From positions 475,561-539,560 of the forward strand of contig NZ_LAQT01000002.1 of assembly GCF_001294205.1 (NCBI RefSeq): a DNA stretch of 64,000 bases, in the 5' to 3' direction. The position numbers and the translations under genes were made by a program. The DNA is from Amantichitinum ursilacus. GTDB lineage: Bacteria; Pseudomonadota; Gammaproteobacteria; Burkholderiales; Chitinibacteraceae. The notes under the pieces were generated by a model. It saw only the letters and a program-made list of their open reading frames with translations. It ran no database searches and was not told where the DNA came from. This document shows, piece by piece, positions 20,293 through 29,400 of this stretch (its first letter is position 1; each line of letters begins with the position of its first letter).

Positions 20293-20428
20293 GATGCATC
20301 TCCAGTGATCTTGATCAACTGGCGTCATATTCGGCCCTATGGTTCGGGCCAATATTGATCTGCATCAATCGGTCTGGAAAACGTCGCGTTAACTCAGAAT
20401 TGCGCTACACCCCTTACACAGGCCCGCC

Positions 20429-20914
20429 TTAATCGCGGAAATTCTGGAACTGTACCGGGTAATCGGTAACCGATTTACGGATCAGTGCAATGGCTTCCTG
20501 CAACGTATCGCGCTTGGCGCCGGTTACGCGCACTTCATCACCCTGAATGGCCGCCTGCACCTTCATTTTGGAATCCTTGATCAGGCGCACAATCTTTTTG
20601 GCCTCGTCACCATTGATGCCGGTGCGCACGGTAATCGCCTGCTTGACCTTGTTGCCGCTCACTTTTTCGATATTGCCTTCATCCAGGCAGCGGATATCCA
20701 CGCCGCGTTTGGATAATTTGCCGGTCAATACTTCTTTGACTTGTTCCAGCTGAAAATCATTATCGGCAAACAGCGTCAGTACTTTCTCGGCATGCTCAAC
20801 GCGCGCGTCCGAGCCTTTAAAGTCAAAGCGATTGCCGACTTCTTTATTGGTTTGTTCTAGCGCATTGCGCACTTCGACGTCATTGACTTCCGACACGATG
20901 TCAAACGAAGGCAT
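20429..20914 (-). CDS. YajQ family nucleotide-binding protein (DUF520)
   Basis: A 161-aa cytosolic protein of the YajQ family. Some members bind cyclic di-GMP and act as transcription cofactors; the E. coli protein has been linked to nucleic-acid or nucleotide binding. The start [11 protein letters not shown] is the family N-terminus, so the 67 residues of extra open frame to 21115 are discarded; GGAG lies upstream. The [13 protein letters not shown] and [16 protein letters not shown] motifs are intact. With a diguanylate cyclase in the window, a c-di-GMP link is possible but not shown. Confidence 0.93.
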   Translation of the reverse strand: MPSFDIVSEVNDVEVRNALEQTNKEVGNRFDFKGSDARVEHAEKVLTLFADNDFQLEQVKEVLTGKLSKRGVDIRCLDEGNIEKVSGNKVKQAITVRTGINGDEAKKIVRLIKDSKMKVQAAIQGDEVRVTGAKRDTLQEAIALIRKSVTDYPVQFQNFRD

Positions 20915-20964
20915 AACGGGCTCCTGGAAAATTAAAAAAACATCAAACTGGATCGATGCATTAA

Positions 20965-20995
20965 AGCAAACAACCGCTGGGCGAACCAGCGGTTG
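20965..20995 (-). terminator. Terminator-like hairpin after ppnP
   Basis: A 10-bp stem CAACCGCTGG/CCAGCGGTTG with a 5-base loop. On the minus strand it is followed by TTTGCTTT, a modest U-tract. Confidence 0.6.
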
Positions 20996-21023
20996 TGATC
21001 GGTCGGGCTGACTGCGCGGCGTG

Positions 21024-21338
21024 TTAGCCGAAATGGCACACGTAGTGCAGCGTTTCCAGCGCTTCGATATCAAAGCTGGAATCGCCGGGCACATTAAACG
21101 ACTCACCCGCGCCATATACGCGCGCTTCGGTTTCGCCCTTGAGCTTGACCGAACATTTGCCCGCGATGATTTCCATGATTTCGGGTGCGCCGGTGTTAAA
21201 CACCAGGGCGGACGGCAGAATCACGCCCACGCTTTTGCGCGTGCCATCTTGCAAAATAACGGTGTGCGAAACGCATTTGCCATCGAAGTAAACGTTGGCT
21301 TGCTTCAGAACCGAAACATTTTCAAATTGCTGGCTCAT
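21024..21338 (-). CDS. ppnP: Pyrimidine/purine nucleoside phosphorylase
   Basis: A 104-aa single-domain cupin of the PpnP/YaiE (DUF1255) family, which splits nucleosides with phosphate into base and ribose-1-phosphate. The family features [29 protein letters not shown] and [13 protein letters not shown] are visible. The length fits (E. coli 94). It joins upp, uraA and a 5'-nucleotidase elsewhere in the window as a salvage function. The gene lies between DUF2788 and yajQ on the same strand, 22 bases after DUF2788. Confidence 0.9.
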   Translation of the reverse strand: MSQQFENVSVLKQANVYFDGKCVSHTVILQDGTRKSVGVILPSALVFNTGAPEIMEIIAGKCSVKLKGETEARVYGAGESFNVPGDSSFDIEALETLHYVCHFG

Positions 21339-21360
21339 AAAATTCTCGACAGGTTATTTG

Positions 21361-21585
21361 TTATTTGAGTACTTCGGTCAGGATGGTCTTGATAATGAAG
21401 CCCAGCATGCCAAAGCCCAGTACGAAAAACAGAATGATCGTGCCAAATTTACCGGCCTTCGAATCCTTGGCCATGCGGTAAATAATAAAGCCCATATAAA
21501 TAATCAGCCCGGTCACCAGAATCGAAACCGACAACGAATCGAAAGTGTCTTCGGGCATGTTCAAAAACGAATCAACAATATTCAT
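21361..21585 (-). CDS. DUF2788 small membrane protein, 74 aa
   Basis: Two membrane helices (about 20-38 and 48-70) flank the conserved YRMAKDSKAGKFGTIILFFVLGFGMLGF segment typical of DUF2788, a betaproteobacterial family of unknown role. It lies 105 bases after argG, with a hairpin between, and just before ppnP. Confidence 0.8.
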   Translation of the reverse strand: MNIVDSFLNMPEDTFDSLSVSILVTGLIIYMGFIIYRMAKDSKAGKFGTIILFFVLGFGMLGFIIKTILTEVLK

Positions 21586-21602
21586 GGCACGACCATCTAA
21601 GC

Positions 21603-21642
21603 GCTCGCCGGGGCAGGGCGCGATGGCCTTGTCCCGGCGAGC
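21603..21642. terminator. Hairpin between argG and DUF2788
   Basis: GCTCGCCGGG and CCCGGCGAGC form a 10-bp stem with a 20-base loop. There is no U-run on either side, so it may be a Rho-type stop, an RNA-stability element or a repeat rather than an intrinsic terminator. Confidence 0.35.
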
Positions 21643-21690
21643 CCGCTTGCGCGGGTTACTGGAATATCAATATCGCGTCGGGCGCGCCGC

Positions 21691-22908
21691 TTAGCGGCCC
21701 TTACGGCCTGCAATACGCATGCGCAGCGCATTCAGCTTGATAAAGCCGCCTGCGTCCGCCTGATTGTAGGCGCCGCCGTCATCATCAAAGGTGGCGATGG
21801 TCTGGTCGAACAGCGTGTCTTTCGAATCACGCGACACCACCGACACCGAGCCCTTGTACAACTTGACGCGCACCCAGCCGTTAACGCGCTCTTGCGTGTG
21901 ATCAATCAGCACTTGCAGCGCCTTGCGCTCCGGGCTCCACCAGTAGCCGTTGTAGACCAGGCTGGCGTAACGCGGCATCAGGTCGTCTTTCAGATGCGCC
22001 ACTTCGCGGTCGAGCGTAATCGATTCGATGCCACGGTGTGCCTTCAGCAGAATGGTGCCGCCCGGGGTTTCGTAGCAGCCGCGGCTTTTCATGCCCACGT
22101 AGCGGTTTTCCACCAGATCGAGACGCCCGATGCCGTGCTTGCCGCCGAGCTCGTTGAGCTTGGTCAGCACTTGCGCCGGGCTGAGCGCCACGCCATTGAT
22201 GGCCACGACATCGCCTTTGTCGAATTCGAGATCGACATATTCAGGCGCGTCCGGCGCCGCTTCGGGGCTGACGGTCCAGCGCCACATGCTTTCTTCGGCT
22301 TCGGCTTTCGGGTCTTCCAGATGGCGACCTTCAAACGAGATATGCAGCAGGTTGGCGTCCATGGAATAAGGTGCGCCACCGTTCTTGTGCTTCATATCCA
22401 CGGGAATCTTGTTGGCTTCGGCATAAGCCAGCAGTTTTTCACGGCTGAGCAGATCCCATTCGCGCCATGGGGCAATGACTTTAACGCCCGGCTTGAGCGC
22501 GTAATAGCCCATCTCAAAACGCACCTGATCATTGCCCTTGCCGGTGGCGCCATGGCTGACGGCATCGGCGTTTGTGGCGTTGGCGATTTCGATCTGACGC
22601 TTGGCAATCAGCGGGCGGGCAATCGACGTGCCCAGCAGATATTCGCCTTCGTACAGCGCGTTGGCGCGGAACATCGGGAAGACGAAATCGCGCGTGAATT
22701 CTTCACGCAGGTCGTCGATAAAGATGTGTTCGGGTTTGATGCCAAATTGAATGGCTTTTTGTCGTGCGGGCTCCAGCTCTTCGCCCTGACCGAGGTCGGC
22801 GGTAAAGGTCACCACTTCACATTGGTAGGTGTCTTGCAGCCATTTAAGAATGACCGAGGTATCAAGACCGCCGGAATAAGCCAGCACCACTTTCTTTACG
22901 TCAGACAT
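21691..22908 (-). CDS. argG: Argininosuccinate synthase
   Basis: A 405-aa cytosolic enzyme that joins citrulline and aspartate with ATP, the penultimate step of arginine synthesis. The PP-loop SGGLDTS lies at 12-18. The citrulline/aspartate-binding [14 protein letters not shown] stretch ([16 protein letters not shown]) and [15 protein letters not shown] are intact. It belongs to the shorter ~400-aa type. It lies downstream of argF and a LysE-type exporter on the same strand, so an arginine operon argF-lysE-argG is likely. Confidence 0.97.
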   Translation of the reverse strand: MSDVKKVVLAYSGGLDTSVILKWLQDTYQCEVVTFTADLGQGEELEPARQKAIQFGIKPEHIFIDDLREEFTRDFVFPMFRANALYEGEYLLGTSIARPLIAKRQIEIANATNADAVSHGATGKGNDQVRFEMGYYALKPGVKVIAPWREWDLLSREKLLAYAEANKIPVDMKHKNGGAPYSMDANLLHISFEGRHLEDPKAEAEESMWRWTVSPEAAPDAPEYVDLEFDKGDVVAINGVALSPAQVLTKLNELGGKHGIGRLDLVENRYVGMKSRGCYETPGGTILLKAHRGIESITLDREVAHLKDDLMPRYASLVYNGYWWSPERKALQVLIDHTQERVNGWVRVKLYKGSVSVVSRDSKDTLFDQTIATFDDDGGAYNQADAGGFIKLNALRMRIAGRKGR

Positions 22909-22994
22909 GGGTATCCCCGATGAGGCAAGGTTGTGTCGATTTGATAAACCGGATCACGACCGGGCATTTTAACGCGACTGAACGGCAGACAACA

Positions 22995-23621
22995 TCATCG
23001 GCTAAGGGCTAAACGCGCACCAAAACTGATGAACAACACACCGGTCAGCTTGCGCAACAGCGTAGCGATCCACGCGCGGCCCGATAATTTTCGGGCGATG
23101 TTGGCGCCGGCCAGAATCAGAAAACTGAGGTACGACATACTCAGGATTTGCACAGTGATGCCAAGGGCACCGAAGGTCAGCCAGATGTGCGAATACGATG
23201 GATCGACAAACTGCGGGAAGAACGCCATAAAAAACAGGATGGCCTTTACATTCACCACAGATATCGACACCGCCTGGCGATAAATATGACCTGCCGGCAC
23301 GTCGGGTTGAGACGACGTTTCAGCAGGCTTGTTGCCTCTGGCCAGCAAGAGCTTGACGCCCAGCCAGGCCAGATATGCAGCACCCGCGTAGCGCACAACA
23401 TCAAACGCCACGGGGTAAGCACGCATTAATGATGCCACGCCCAAAGAGGCAGCGAGCATCAGGATCAGATCACCGGTGAAAATCCCGGCCGCAGCGGCAA
23501 ATCCGGCTTTAACGCCGCGCCGCGCCGCCACTGACAAGGCAAACAGCGAGTTGGGGCCGGGCAACAAAATGATCGCCACGGCGCCGGCAACGTAGGTCAG
23601 TGGGTCGGTAATGCCTAACAC
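22995..23621 (-). CDS. LysE/RhtB family amino-acid exporter
   Basis: A 208-aa inner-membrane exporter with six hydrophobic segments and the family motif GPNSLFALSVAARRGVKAGFAAAAG (about 21-45). The start is a GTG at 23621, one base after the argF stop codon, so it is translationally coupled to argF. Substrates in this superfamily are amino acids such as lysine, arginine, threonine, homoserine or leucine. Its place between argF and argG suggests export of arginine or an intermediate such as citrulline; that is inference. Confidence 0.88.
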   Translation of the reverse strand: MLGITDPLTYVAGAVAIILLPGPNSLFALSVAARRGVKAGFAAAAGIFTGDLILMLAASLGVASLMRAYPVAFDVVRYAGAAYLAWLGVKLLLARGNKPAETSSQPDVPAGHIYRQAVSISVVNVKAILFFMAFFPQFVDPSYSHIWLTFGALGITVQILSMSYLSFLILAGANIARKLSGRAWIATLLRKLTGVLFISFGARLALSR

Positions 23622-23622
23622 C

Positions 23623-24537
23623 TTAGTTGTCCACCTTGCCCAGCAGCAGATATTCGAGCACCGCTTTTTGCGTGTGCATGCGGTTTTCCGCTTCTTCCCA
23701 CACTACCGATTGCGGGCCATCGATGACTTCGGGGTCGACTTCTTCGCCACGATGCGCGGGCAGGCAATGCATGAACAGCGCATTGGCCTTGGCTTGCAGC
23801 ATGGTTTTTTCAGATACCCGATAGTTAAGGAAGTCGCGTTTGCGTTGCAGCGTTTCGCGCTCGTAACCCATTGACACGCTCACGTCAGTGGTGACGATAT
23901 CGGCGTCGCGCGCGGCTTGGAACGGATCGTAGAACTGTTCAAAATAGCGCGAACCATAGGTCTGGCCATCCAGCACAGTCATTTCATAACCACGCGGACA
24001 AGCCAGGTTCAGCTTGAAATCAAACACTTTGGCCGCTTGCAGCCAGGTGCGCGAGACATTGTTGGAGTCACCAATCCAGGCCACGGTCTTGCCCTGGATG
24101 GGGCCGTTGCGTTCCACCCAGGTAAAGATGTCGGCCATGATCTGGCACGGGTGGTATTCGTTGGTCAGGCCGTTGATGACGGGCACCAGGCTGTTTTCGG
24201 CAAAGCGTTCGATGATGCTTTGTTCGTAAGTGCGCACCATGACGATATTGGTCATGCGGCTGATGACTTGTGCGACGTCTTCGATCGGCTCGCCACGGCC
24301 CAGTTGCGTATCTTTGGAATGCATGAACATGGCATGGCCGCCCAGTTGCGACATGCCGGCTTCAAAAGAAACGCGAGTACGGGTGGACGATTTTTCGAAG
24401 ATCATGGCCAGCACTTTGCCAACCAGCGGTTGATACAGTTCACCCGCGCGATGGCGCTGCTTGAGAATGGCGGCACGCTTGAACAGGTGCTCGTATTCTT
24501 CGAGGGTAAAGTCAGAAAATTGCAGGAAGTGTCGCAT
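23623..24537 (-). CDS. argF: Ornithine carbamoyltransferase, anabolic
   Basis: A 304-aa enzyme making citrulline from ornithine and carbamoyl phosphate. The carbamoyl-phosphate site SSTRTR lies at 50-55, the HPCQIMADI motif is present, and the ornithine/Cys loop HCLPAHRGEEV is at about 263-273. It starts the argF-lysE-argG run. The divergent DUF3579 gene upstream is a frequent betaproteobacterial neighbour. The ribosome site is weak. Confidence 0.97.
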   Translation of the reverse strand: MRHFLQFSDFTLEEYEHLFKRAAILKQRHRAGELYQPLVGKVLAMIFEKSSTRTRVSFEAGMSQLGGHAMFMHSKDTQLGRGEPIEDVAQVISRMTNIVMVRTYEQSIIERFAENSLVPVINGLTNEYHPCQIMADIFTWVERNGPIQGKTVAWIGDSNNVSRTWLQAAKVFDFKLNLACPRGYEMTVLDGQTYGSRYFEQFYDPFQAARDADIVTTDVSVSMGYERETLQRKRDFLNYRVSEKTMLQAKANALFMHCLPAHRGEEVDPEVIDGPQSVVWEEAENRMHTQKAVLEYLLLGKVDN

Positions 24538-24587
24538 AGGGCACGCTTTGCTACGGCAGTCGCAGCAACGTAGGTGAAAAAGGGACC

Positions 24588-24617
24588 ATTATTGGTTGCC
24601 GAGCCGACAACTGGCAA
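24588..24617 (-). promoter_or_regulatory. Candidate argF promoter
   Basis: On the minus strand TTGCCA (24617-24612) and AATAAT (24593-24588) are 18 bases apart, about 50 bases before the argF ATG. It is acceptable but not strong. No ARG box was recognised. Confidence 0.4.
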
Positions 24618-24747
24618 GCCCGAACGTTGATTTTGTTCAAGTTTGGGCCGTAGGCAGGGCCGCTCCGTGCCGACCAGGGGTATGCCACAATTGCGCGTTC
24701 AGTACTTTGTTTTACGACAAATTCATGCGCTGCAGCACGTGCTCGGC

Positions 24748-24753
24748 TATAAT
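24748..24753 (+). promoter_or_regulatory. -10 element upstream of DUF3579
   Basis: A consensus TATAAT lies about 40 bases before the DUF3579 ATG. The matching -35 is weak. Confidence 0.45.
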
Positions 24754-24791
24754 CGCGTTTTAAACGTGTACCACTACTGCTCCCGACTCCC

Positions 24792-25109
24792 ATGATCTGT
24801 AATCCGTACGAAATCGTAATCCAGGGGATCACCAGCGACGGCCGCCAGTTCCGGCCGAGCGATTGGGCAGAGCGTTTGTCCGGCATTCTTTCCACGTTCG
24901 GTTTCGACCAGAAACTGTCCTATGCACCGTATGTCCGCCCCATGTTTCTGGACAACGTGCGTTGCGTGGCGGTGGACAAGCAGCTCGAAAAGCTCGATCC
25001 GCGCGTGTTCGAATTCATCATGGCATTTGCCCGCGACAATGACTTGCGCGTGGTCGATTGCCGAACGCTCGTCGAACAGTATAACCAGCCGGGTGCCGAC
25101 GCCGCCTGA
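24792..25109 (+). CDS. DUF3579 protein, 105 aa
   Basis: A small soluble protein of the DUF3579 family, restricted mostly to betaproteobacteria. The characteristic stretches ITSDGRQFRPSDWAERL, YAPYVRPMFLDNVRCVAVD and DARVFEFIM-like (DPRVFEFIMAFARDNDL) are present. It is divergent from argF. The function is unknown; the conserved place beside argF hints at a metabolic or regulatory link. Confidence 0.88.
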   Translation: MICNPYEIVIQGITSDGRQFRPSDWAERLSGILSTFGFDQKLSYAPYVRPMFLDNVRCVAVDKQLEKLDPRVFEFIMAFARDNDLRVVDCRTLVEQYNQPGADAA

Positions 25110-25268
25110 TTCAGGCGTGCCGCTCTAACCTGTCTAGCCCTGACGCCGCGTTGTTGCGACGCACAATGCACGCTATGCTGAACACCAGCATTGCGCTGCA
25201 TTGACGCAGCCACGCAGCCAGTCGCCACCTGGGTGACTGGCGTTTCCCGCGTCAGGAGTCATATCCCC

Positions 25269-26009
25269 ATGAAACTCAAGAACAAGGTCGCCATTATTAC
25301 CGGCGCCGCCAGTGGCATTGGCCATGCAACCGCACGCAAATTTGTGACTGAGGGTGCACGCGTGGTGGTTTGCGACGTCAATCGCGCCGGGGTTGATGCC
25401 GTGGTGTCCGAGCTGATCGCGCAGGGCGGCCAGGCGCTTGGCTTCGAGGTCGACGTTACCAACAAGGCGCAGATTGCCGCCATGGTGGCGGGCACGCAGC
25501 AACAGTTTGGCCGCATCGATATTCTGGTCAACAACGCCGGCATCGTCGCCGACGCGCAGCTCAGCAAAATGACCGAAGACCAGTTTGACCGTGTGATCGA
25601 TATCAATCTGAAAGGCGTCTACAACTGCACGCGCGCGGTGGTCGACATCATGATCGAGCAGCAATCGGGCGTTATTTTGAATGCGTCTTCGGTGGTCGGC
25701 TTGTATGGCAATTTTGGCCAGACCAATTACGCGGCGGCCAAATTTGGCGTGATCGGCATGGTCAAAACCTGGGCGCGCGAACTGGGCAAGAAAGGCATCC
25801 GCGCCAACGCCGTCTGCCCGGGCTTTGTGGCCACGCCCATTCTGAAAGACATGCCGGACAAGGTCATTCAGGGTATGGAAGAACGTGTGCCGCTGCGGCG
25901 CATGGCGCAGCCCGAGGAAATTGCCAATGTGTATGCATTTCTGGCCAGCGATGAAGCCAGCTATATCAGCGGCGCTGCGATTGAAGTCACCGGGGGTTTG
26001 ACGCTGTAA
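25269..26009 (+). CDS. 3-oxoacyl-ACP reductase FabG-like SDR
   Basis: A 246-aa short-chain dehydrogenase. The cofactor motif TGAASGIG is at 11-18, NNAG near 89, and the catalytic Ser141-Tyr154-Lys158 are set within [18 protein letters not shown], very close to FabG. The C-terminus [13 protein letters not shown] is FabG-like. The ATG at 25269 has GGAG upstream; an open extension to 25191 is ignored. It lies alone, away from other fatty-acid genes, so it may be an accessory FabG (for example for polyhydroxyalkanoate or quorum-signal synthesis) rather than the essential one. Confidence 0.85.
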   Translation: MKLKNKVAIITGAASGIGHATARKFVTEGARVVVCDVNRAGVDAVVSELIAQGGQALGFEVDVTNKAQIAAMVAGTQQQFGRIDILVNNAGIVADAQLSKMTEDQFDRVIDINLKGVYNCTRAVVDIMIEQQSGVILNASSVVGLYGNFGQTNYAAAKFGVIGMVKTWARELGKKGIRANAVCPGFVATPILKDMPDKVIQGMEERVPLRRMAQPEEIANVYAFLASDEASYISGAAIEVTGGLTL

Positions 26010-26045
26010 GCGCCGCCGTGCATTTCGATCCAGATAATCAATAAA

Positions 26046-26078
26046 AAATGGCCCGCAAAGTTTGTCTGCGGGCCATTT
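26046..26078. terminator. Bidirectional terminator after the FabG-like gene
   Basis: AAATGGCCCGCA and TGCGGGCCATTT form a 12-bp stem with a 9-base loop, between convergent genes. Confidence 0.8.
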
Positions 26079-26122
26079 GCTTTATGCGAATCGAAAGCGC
26101 CATGCCGGCGCGGGTGAGGCGA

Positions 26123-27397
26123 TCAGCCGTTGCTGGCCGTGCCTTCCCACACAATCTTGTAATTGCCGCCGTCATTACGCCAGTACAGTCGCTTGCGCAT
26201 GCGGTTTTCCAGATTGTTGCTGCGATAGTCCTGATCAAACGTGGCCACCAGCGTGTCGTCTTTGCCGCCTACAAACAGGCTCATATCGGTAACGTCAATT
26301 CTGGCCCACTGCTTGCTGACGTTAACCGACGATTTCTGCTGCGCCCAGCGGGTCAGATTCTGGCCGCTGTCGCTGGTGAAATCCTTGCTGTACTGGTTGA
26401 GGTACGCCTGCGTATCCAGCTTTTGCCACGCATTACGCCAGTTTTCGACCAGCGTTTGCATCTGGTCCCGCCGTTGTTGCCATTGCGGTAATGACAGCCA
26501 GTGCATTTGCGGCACGATGACCACGGGCGTGGCGCCTATCTGCAAATGATCAGCCAGTTGCAGCATATCCGGGTTGGTCAGCACCACACAGCCGTTCGAG
26601 GCTTGCGGCGGACGGGCATAGGTGTCCGAAGGGCTGCCGTGCAGCCAGATACCATGGCCGGTGCGGCCTTCACGCCGGTCCATCTCGTTGGGATACGAAA
26701 TCGGCCAGGCGCCCACGCCATACAAATCGGCCTGCGCACCAAAGGTTTTATCCAGTTGCGGCCGCGTCATGTGGTTGTAGACAAAGTACACACCCAGCGG
26801 CGTGCGTTGATCGCCTTCGCGCAGTTTTTCGGTGCCCAGCTTGCCCACCGTCACGTAGCTATCCGACACATAGCGCGGCACGCCATTGTTGTTCTCAAAC
26901 AGAAACAGCCGCGAAGCCGACGCGTCGACCACGATCGCAAATTTCTGGTTTTTTGAGAATGCCAGCACTTCAGCGGGTACTTGCGAAGCGGGCGGTGGGT
27001 TGTCCTGCCGCTTTAGCCGCGCCAGCGCCTCACGCCGCAGGTCATCCAGCCGGTCTGCAGGTGCATGCGCCACACCGCCACCGATGTTATCGAGTGGAAT
27101 GCTGCGCATGGCGTACAGATCGGCCGACAGCAGCCAGGCCAGGCGATAGTTGGGTTCTTTGGCGATCAGCGCATCGACCGTGGCGCGGGCGTCACCCATA
27201 CGGCCCGCGCGGATGGCGTCAATGGCGGCGACGATCATGCGCTCGGGTGATCCGTCCGTGGCTTTGCCCACCGGATCAAGCAGAGGATGTTGTTGGTACA
27301 GCGGAGTAACCGACATACGTGGTTGTGCCGACGGTGCCAGTAATAGCAACGCCAGCAGACTCACAGCCAGTTTCCCCCAGTGGAGGGTGCGCGTCAT
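26123..27397 (-). CDS. L,D-transpeptidase (YkuD) with C-terminal NTF2-like domain
   Basis: A 424-aa exported protein with an N-terminal signal or anchor segment (about 8-25). A short helical TPR-like stretch (55-100) precedes the YkuD domain (about 152-300). The catalytic signature has His253 in WLHGSPSD and Cys270 in SNGCVVL; the usual SHGC is SNGC here. Such enzymes cross-link peptidoglycan 3-3 or attach proteins to it. The last 120 residues (VENWRNAWQKLDTQAYLNQYSKDF...) resemble an NTF2-like fold that is repeated in the upstream TPR protein. The two genes are 12 bases apart and form an operon. Confidence 0.87.
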   Translation of the reverse strand: MTRTLHWGKLAVSLLALLLLAPSAQPRMSVTPLYQQHPLLDPVGKATDGSPERMIVAAIDAIRAGRMGDARATVDALIAKEPNYRLAWLLSADLYAMRSIPLDNIGGGVAHAPADRLDDLRREALARLKRQDNPPPASQVPAEVLAFSKNQKFAIVVDASASRLFLFENNNGVPRYVSDSYVTVGKLGTEKLREGDQRTPLGVYFVYNHMTRPQLDKTFGAQADLYGVGAWPISYPNEMDRREGRTGHGIWLHGSPSDTYARPPQASNGCVVLTNPDMLQLADHLQIGATPVVIVPQMHWLSLPQWQQRRDQMQTLVENWRNAWQKLDTQAYLNQYSKDFTSDSGQNLTRWAQQKSSVNVSKQWARIDVTDMSLFVGGKDDTLVATFDQDYRSNNLENRMRKRLYWRNDGGNYKIVWEGTASNG

Positions 27398-27409
27398 TCA
27401 GGTAAAAAC

Positions 27410-28498
27410 TCAGGTCCGCTCTTCGACGATTAACCAGCGGTTGCCGGCCTTTTCCAGGATCAGAGTCTTGCCGGTCGTCGAGCTCAACCGGTCAGACTTG
27501 TAACTCTGGCGGAATTTTACCTTAGCCGTGCTGCTATCAGTGAAATCAATCTTCAGATCACTGACTTTTACGTCAATTGATTTGGGCGCGGTAATGCGGT
27601 CGCGCCGTTCGCGCGCCCAGTCGGCAAACTTCTCACCCTTCGGTGTTTTGAAATTACGCGAATAGGCGGCCAGATAGCCCGAGACATCGCGCCCGGCCCA
27701 GGCATGCGCCCAGACATCCACGGCATTCGCCACTTCCGCTTGTTCCAGATCGTTGGAAGGCGCTTGCTTGACCGGCGCGGGCGTCGGAGCGGGTGTCGGC
27801 GCAGGGGTGGCCACGGGGGTCGGAACCGGCGTAGGGCTCGGCTTGGCCGCGGCAATCACGGCCGGGGCGGGCGTGGCAGGTACCGCAGTCGGACGTGTGG
27901 TTGGCGTCACACGGGGTGTGGGCGCAACGGTGGGAATCGGCTGCGCCTTGGCGCTGGCGACCTTGCTGCCACCCTTGGCGGGCAACATCGCCGGATTATT
28001 GCTGAACAGTTCGCGCACCAGCGTCAGCTTGGTTTGCACCACCTGGTTGCCGCTTTCCAGTTGCAGCGCCTTGTCGTAGGCCTGCGACGCCAGGCGCGCA
28101 TACAGATCACCCAGGTTTTCGTGCGCAATGGCGTACGACGGATTGGTCTGGATCGCCATCATCAGCGCAGTACGTGCTTTATCCAGCTGGTTTTGCTGCG
28201 CATACAGCACAGCCAGGTTGTTGTATGGCTCAGGCAACTGCGGGTATTCAGTCGACAGCGCATTGAACGCCTTGATGGCGTCATCAGTCCGGCCCAGCTC
28301 CACCAGCGCCAGCGCGCGCGTAAACATCACCTGTGCGTCTTTCGGATTTTTGGCCAGATACGCGTCGGAGCGTTCGAGGACGGCGGGGTACTGTTTCGCC
28401 TTCAGCAATTGCTGGATGTCTTCGACATCGCCGGCAAACACCTGGGCGGCGGCAAAAGCATAGGGGATCAGTGCGAGGGCGACGCGTCGCAGGCTCAT
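27410..28498 (-). CDS. TPR protein with proline-rich linker and NTF2-like domain
   Basis: A 362-aa exported protein. The ATG at 28498 gives a signal peptide ending near VFAG; the longer frame to 28660 crosses the promoter region. At least three to four tetratricopeptide repeats fill about 24-150. A Pro/Thr/Ala-rich linker (about 175-250, many TPTPVPTP-like units) follows, then a C-terminal domain (about 258-362, VDVWAHAWAGRDVSGYLAAYSRNF...) like the one closing the adjacent L,D-transpeptidase. It is first in the two-gene operon. A role as a periplasmic scaffold for that transpeptidase is inference. Confidence 0.8.
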   Translation of the reverse strand: MSLRRVALALIPYAFAAAQVFAGDVEDIQQLLKAKQYPAVLERSDAYLAKNPKDAQVMFTRALALVELGRTDDAIKAFNALSTEYPQLPEPYNNLAVLYAQQNQLDKARTALMMAIQTNPSYAIAHENLGDLYARLASQAYDKALQLESGNQVVQTKLTLVRELFSNNPAMLPAKGGSKVASAKAQPIPTVAPTPRVTPTTRPTAVPATPAPAVIAAAKPSPTPVPTPVATPAPTPAPTPAPVKQAPSNDLEQAEVANAVDVWAHAWAGRDVSGYLAAYSRNFKTPKGEKFADWARERRDRITAPKSIDVKVSDLKIDFTDSSTAKVKFRQSYKSDRLSSTTGKTLILEKAGNRWLIVEERT

Positions 28499-28652
28499 GA
28501 TATGTGTTCCGGGGTAGACGACTGGGAAAATCAAGCTGCCGGATTCTAACAAACCTGTTACGTCATCACCACGCTTAAGCCAGCGTGGCCGCGCCGGACA
28601 GGGCTTTTCAGAATAGTCTGGAGGGCGACGTTTATCGCGATATTTTGCCATG

Positions 28653-28668
28653 TAGAACATTCGTTCTA
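28653..28668 (+). promoter_or_regulatory. Palindromic operator in the imuA promoter
   Basis: TAGAAC-ATTC-GTTCTA is a perfect 6-bp inverted repeat with a 4-base spacer. It sits between a candidate -35 TTGCCA (28645-28650) and -10 TATATG (28667-28672), 40 bases before the imuA ATG. imuA-imuB-dnaE2 cassettes are classically under LexA. The core GAAC-N4-GTTC resembles the Gram-positive SOS box, not the CTGT-N8-ACAG box usual in beta- and gammaproteobacteria. Confidence 0.65.
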
Positions 28669-28707
28669 TATGATGAGGTCTGTTTCGTATCGACCCGCAG
28701 GCATCTT

Positions 28708-29400
28708 ATGGCAGCCCCAGAACTGGCCGATGTATTGCGCCATCCGGCCATCTGGCGCGGCGATGGGCGCATGCAACATCGCTTTGAAGTAATCAAGACC
28801 GGCTACGCCGCGTTGGACCACGCCTTGCCCGATGGCGGCTGGCAGCCCGCCAGCATGGCCGAAATCCTGGTGGCCAAAGGTGCGGCCAGTGGCGAACTCA
28901 GCCTGCTGTGGCCCGCCTTGCAAGATATCGGCCGCCAGCGTGAGCTGGTGTTGGTGGCGCCGCCCTGTGTGCCGTATGCGCCCGCGTGGCAACAGGCCGG
29001 CATTGATCTGGCGCGGCTGGTATGGGTGCGCCCGGCCAGCGCAGGCGACACCTTGTGGGCCATGGAGCAAGCCTTGCGCGAACCCGCCTGTGGCGCGGTG
29101 CTGGGCTGGGTGGCGGGGGTGCTGGATGATCGCTCCTGCCGTCGTTTGCAACTGGCGGCCAAGGCGGGCGGGGGGCTGGGCTTTCTACTGCGACCGCCGC
29201 AGCGCGAAAGCAGCTCGCCTTTGCCCTTGCGCATCGAAGTGGAAGCCGCGCAACAAGGCTGGTGCGTGCATGTGCGCAAACGGCGCGGCTTGCCGCTCAC
29301 CGAGCCATTATTTGTAACCCGTGCCGAGGTACACCATGCTCTGGCTGGCCATCGCCATCCCGACGCTGCCACTGCTCGTTTGTCCGCGCCGCGTCGCTGA
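28708..29400 (+). CDS. imuA: Translesion synthesis-associated protein ImuA
   Basis: A 230-aa RecA/SulA-like protein of the ImuA family, part of the ImuA-ImuB-DnaE2 mutasome that copies damaged DNA with errors. The start at 28708 follows the operator; the frame open to 28585 includes the promoter. The N-terminal pattern HPAIWRGDGRM ... TGYAALDHALPDGGWQPASMAEIL is typical, with no real Walker A. The start of imuB overlaps its last 65 bases, indicating coupling. Confidence 0.9.
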   Translation: MAAPELADVLRHPAIWRGDGRMQHRFEVIKTGYAALDHALPDGGWQPASMAEILVAKGAASGELSLLWPALQDIGRQRELVLVAPPCVPYAPAWQQAGIDLARLVWVRPASAGDTLWAMEQALREPACGAVLGWVAGVLDDRSCRRLQLAAKAGGGLGFLLRPPQRESSSPLPLRIEVEAAQQGWCVHVRKRRGLPLTEPLFVTRAEVHHALAGHRHPDAATARLSAPRR

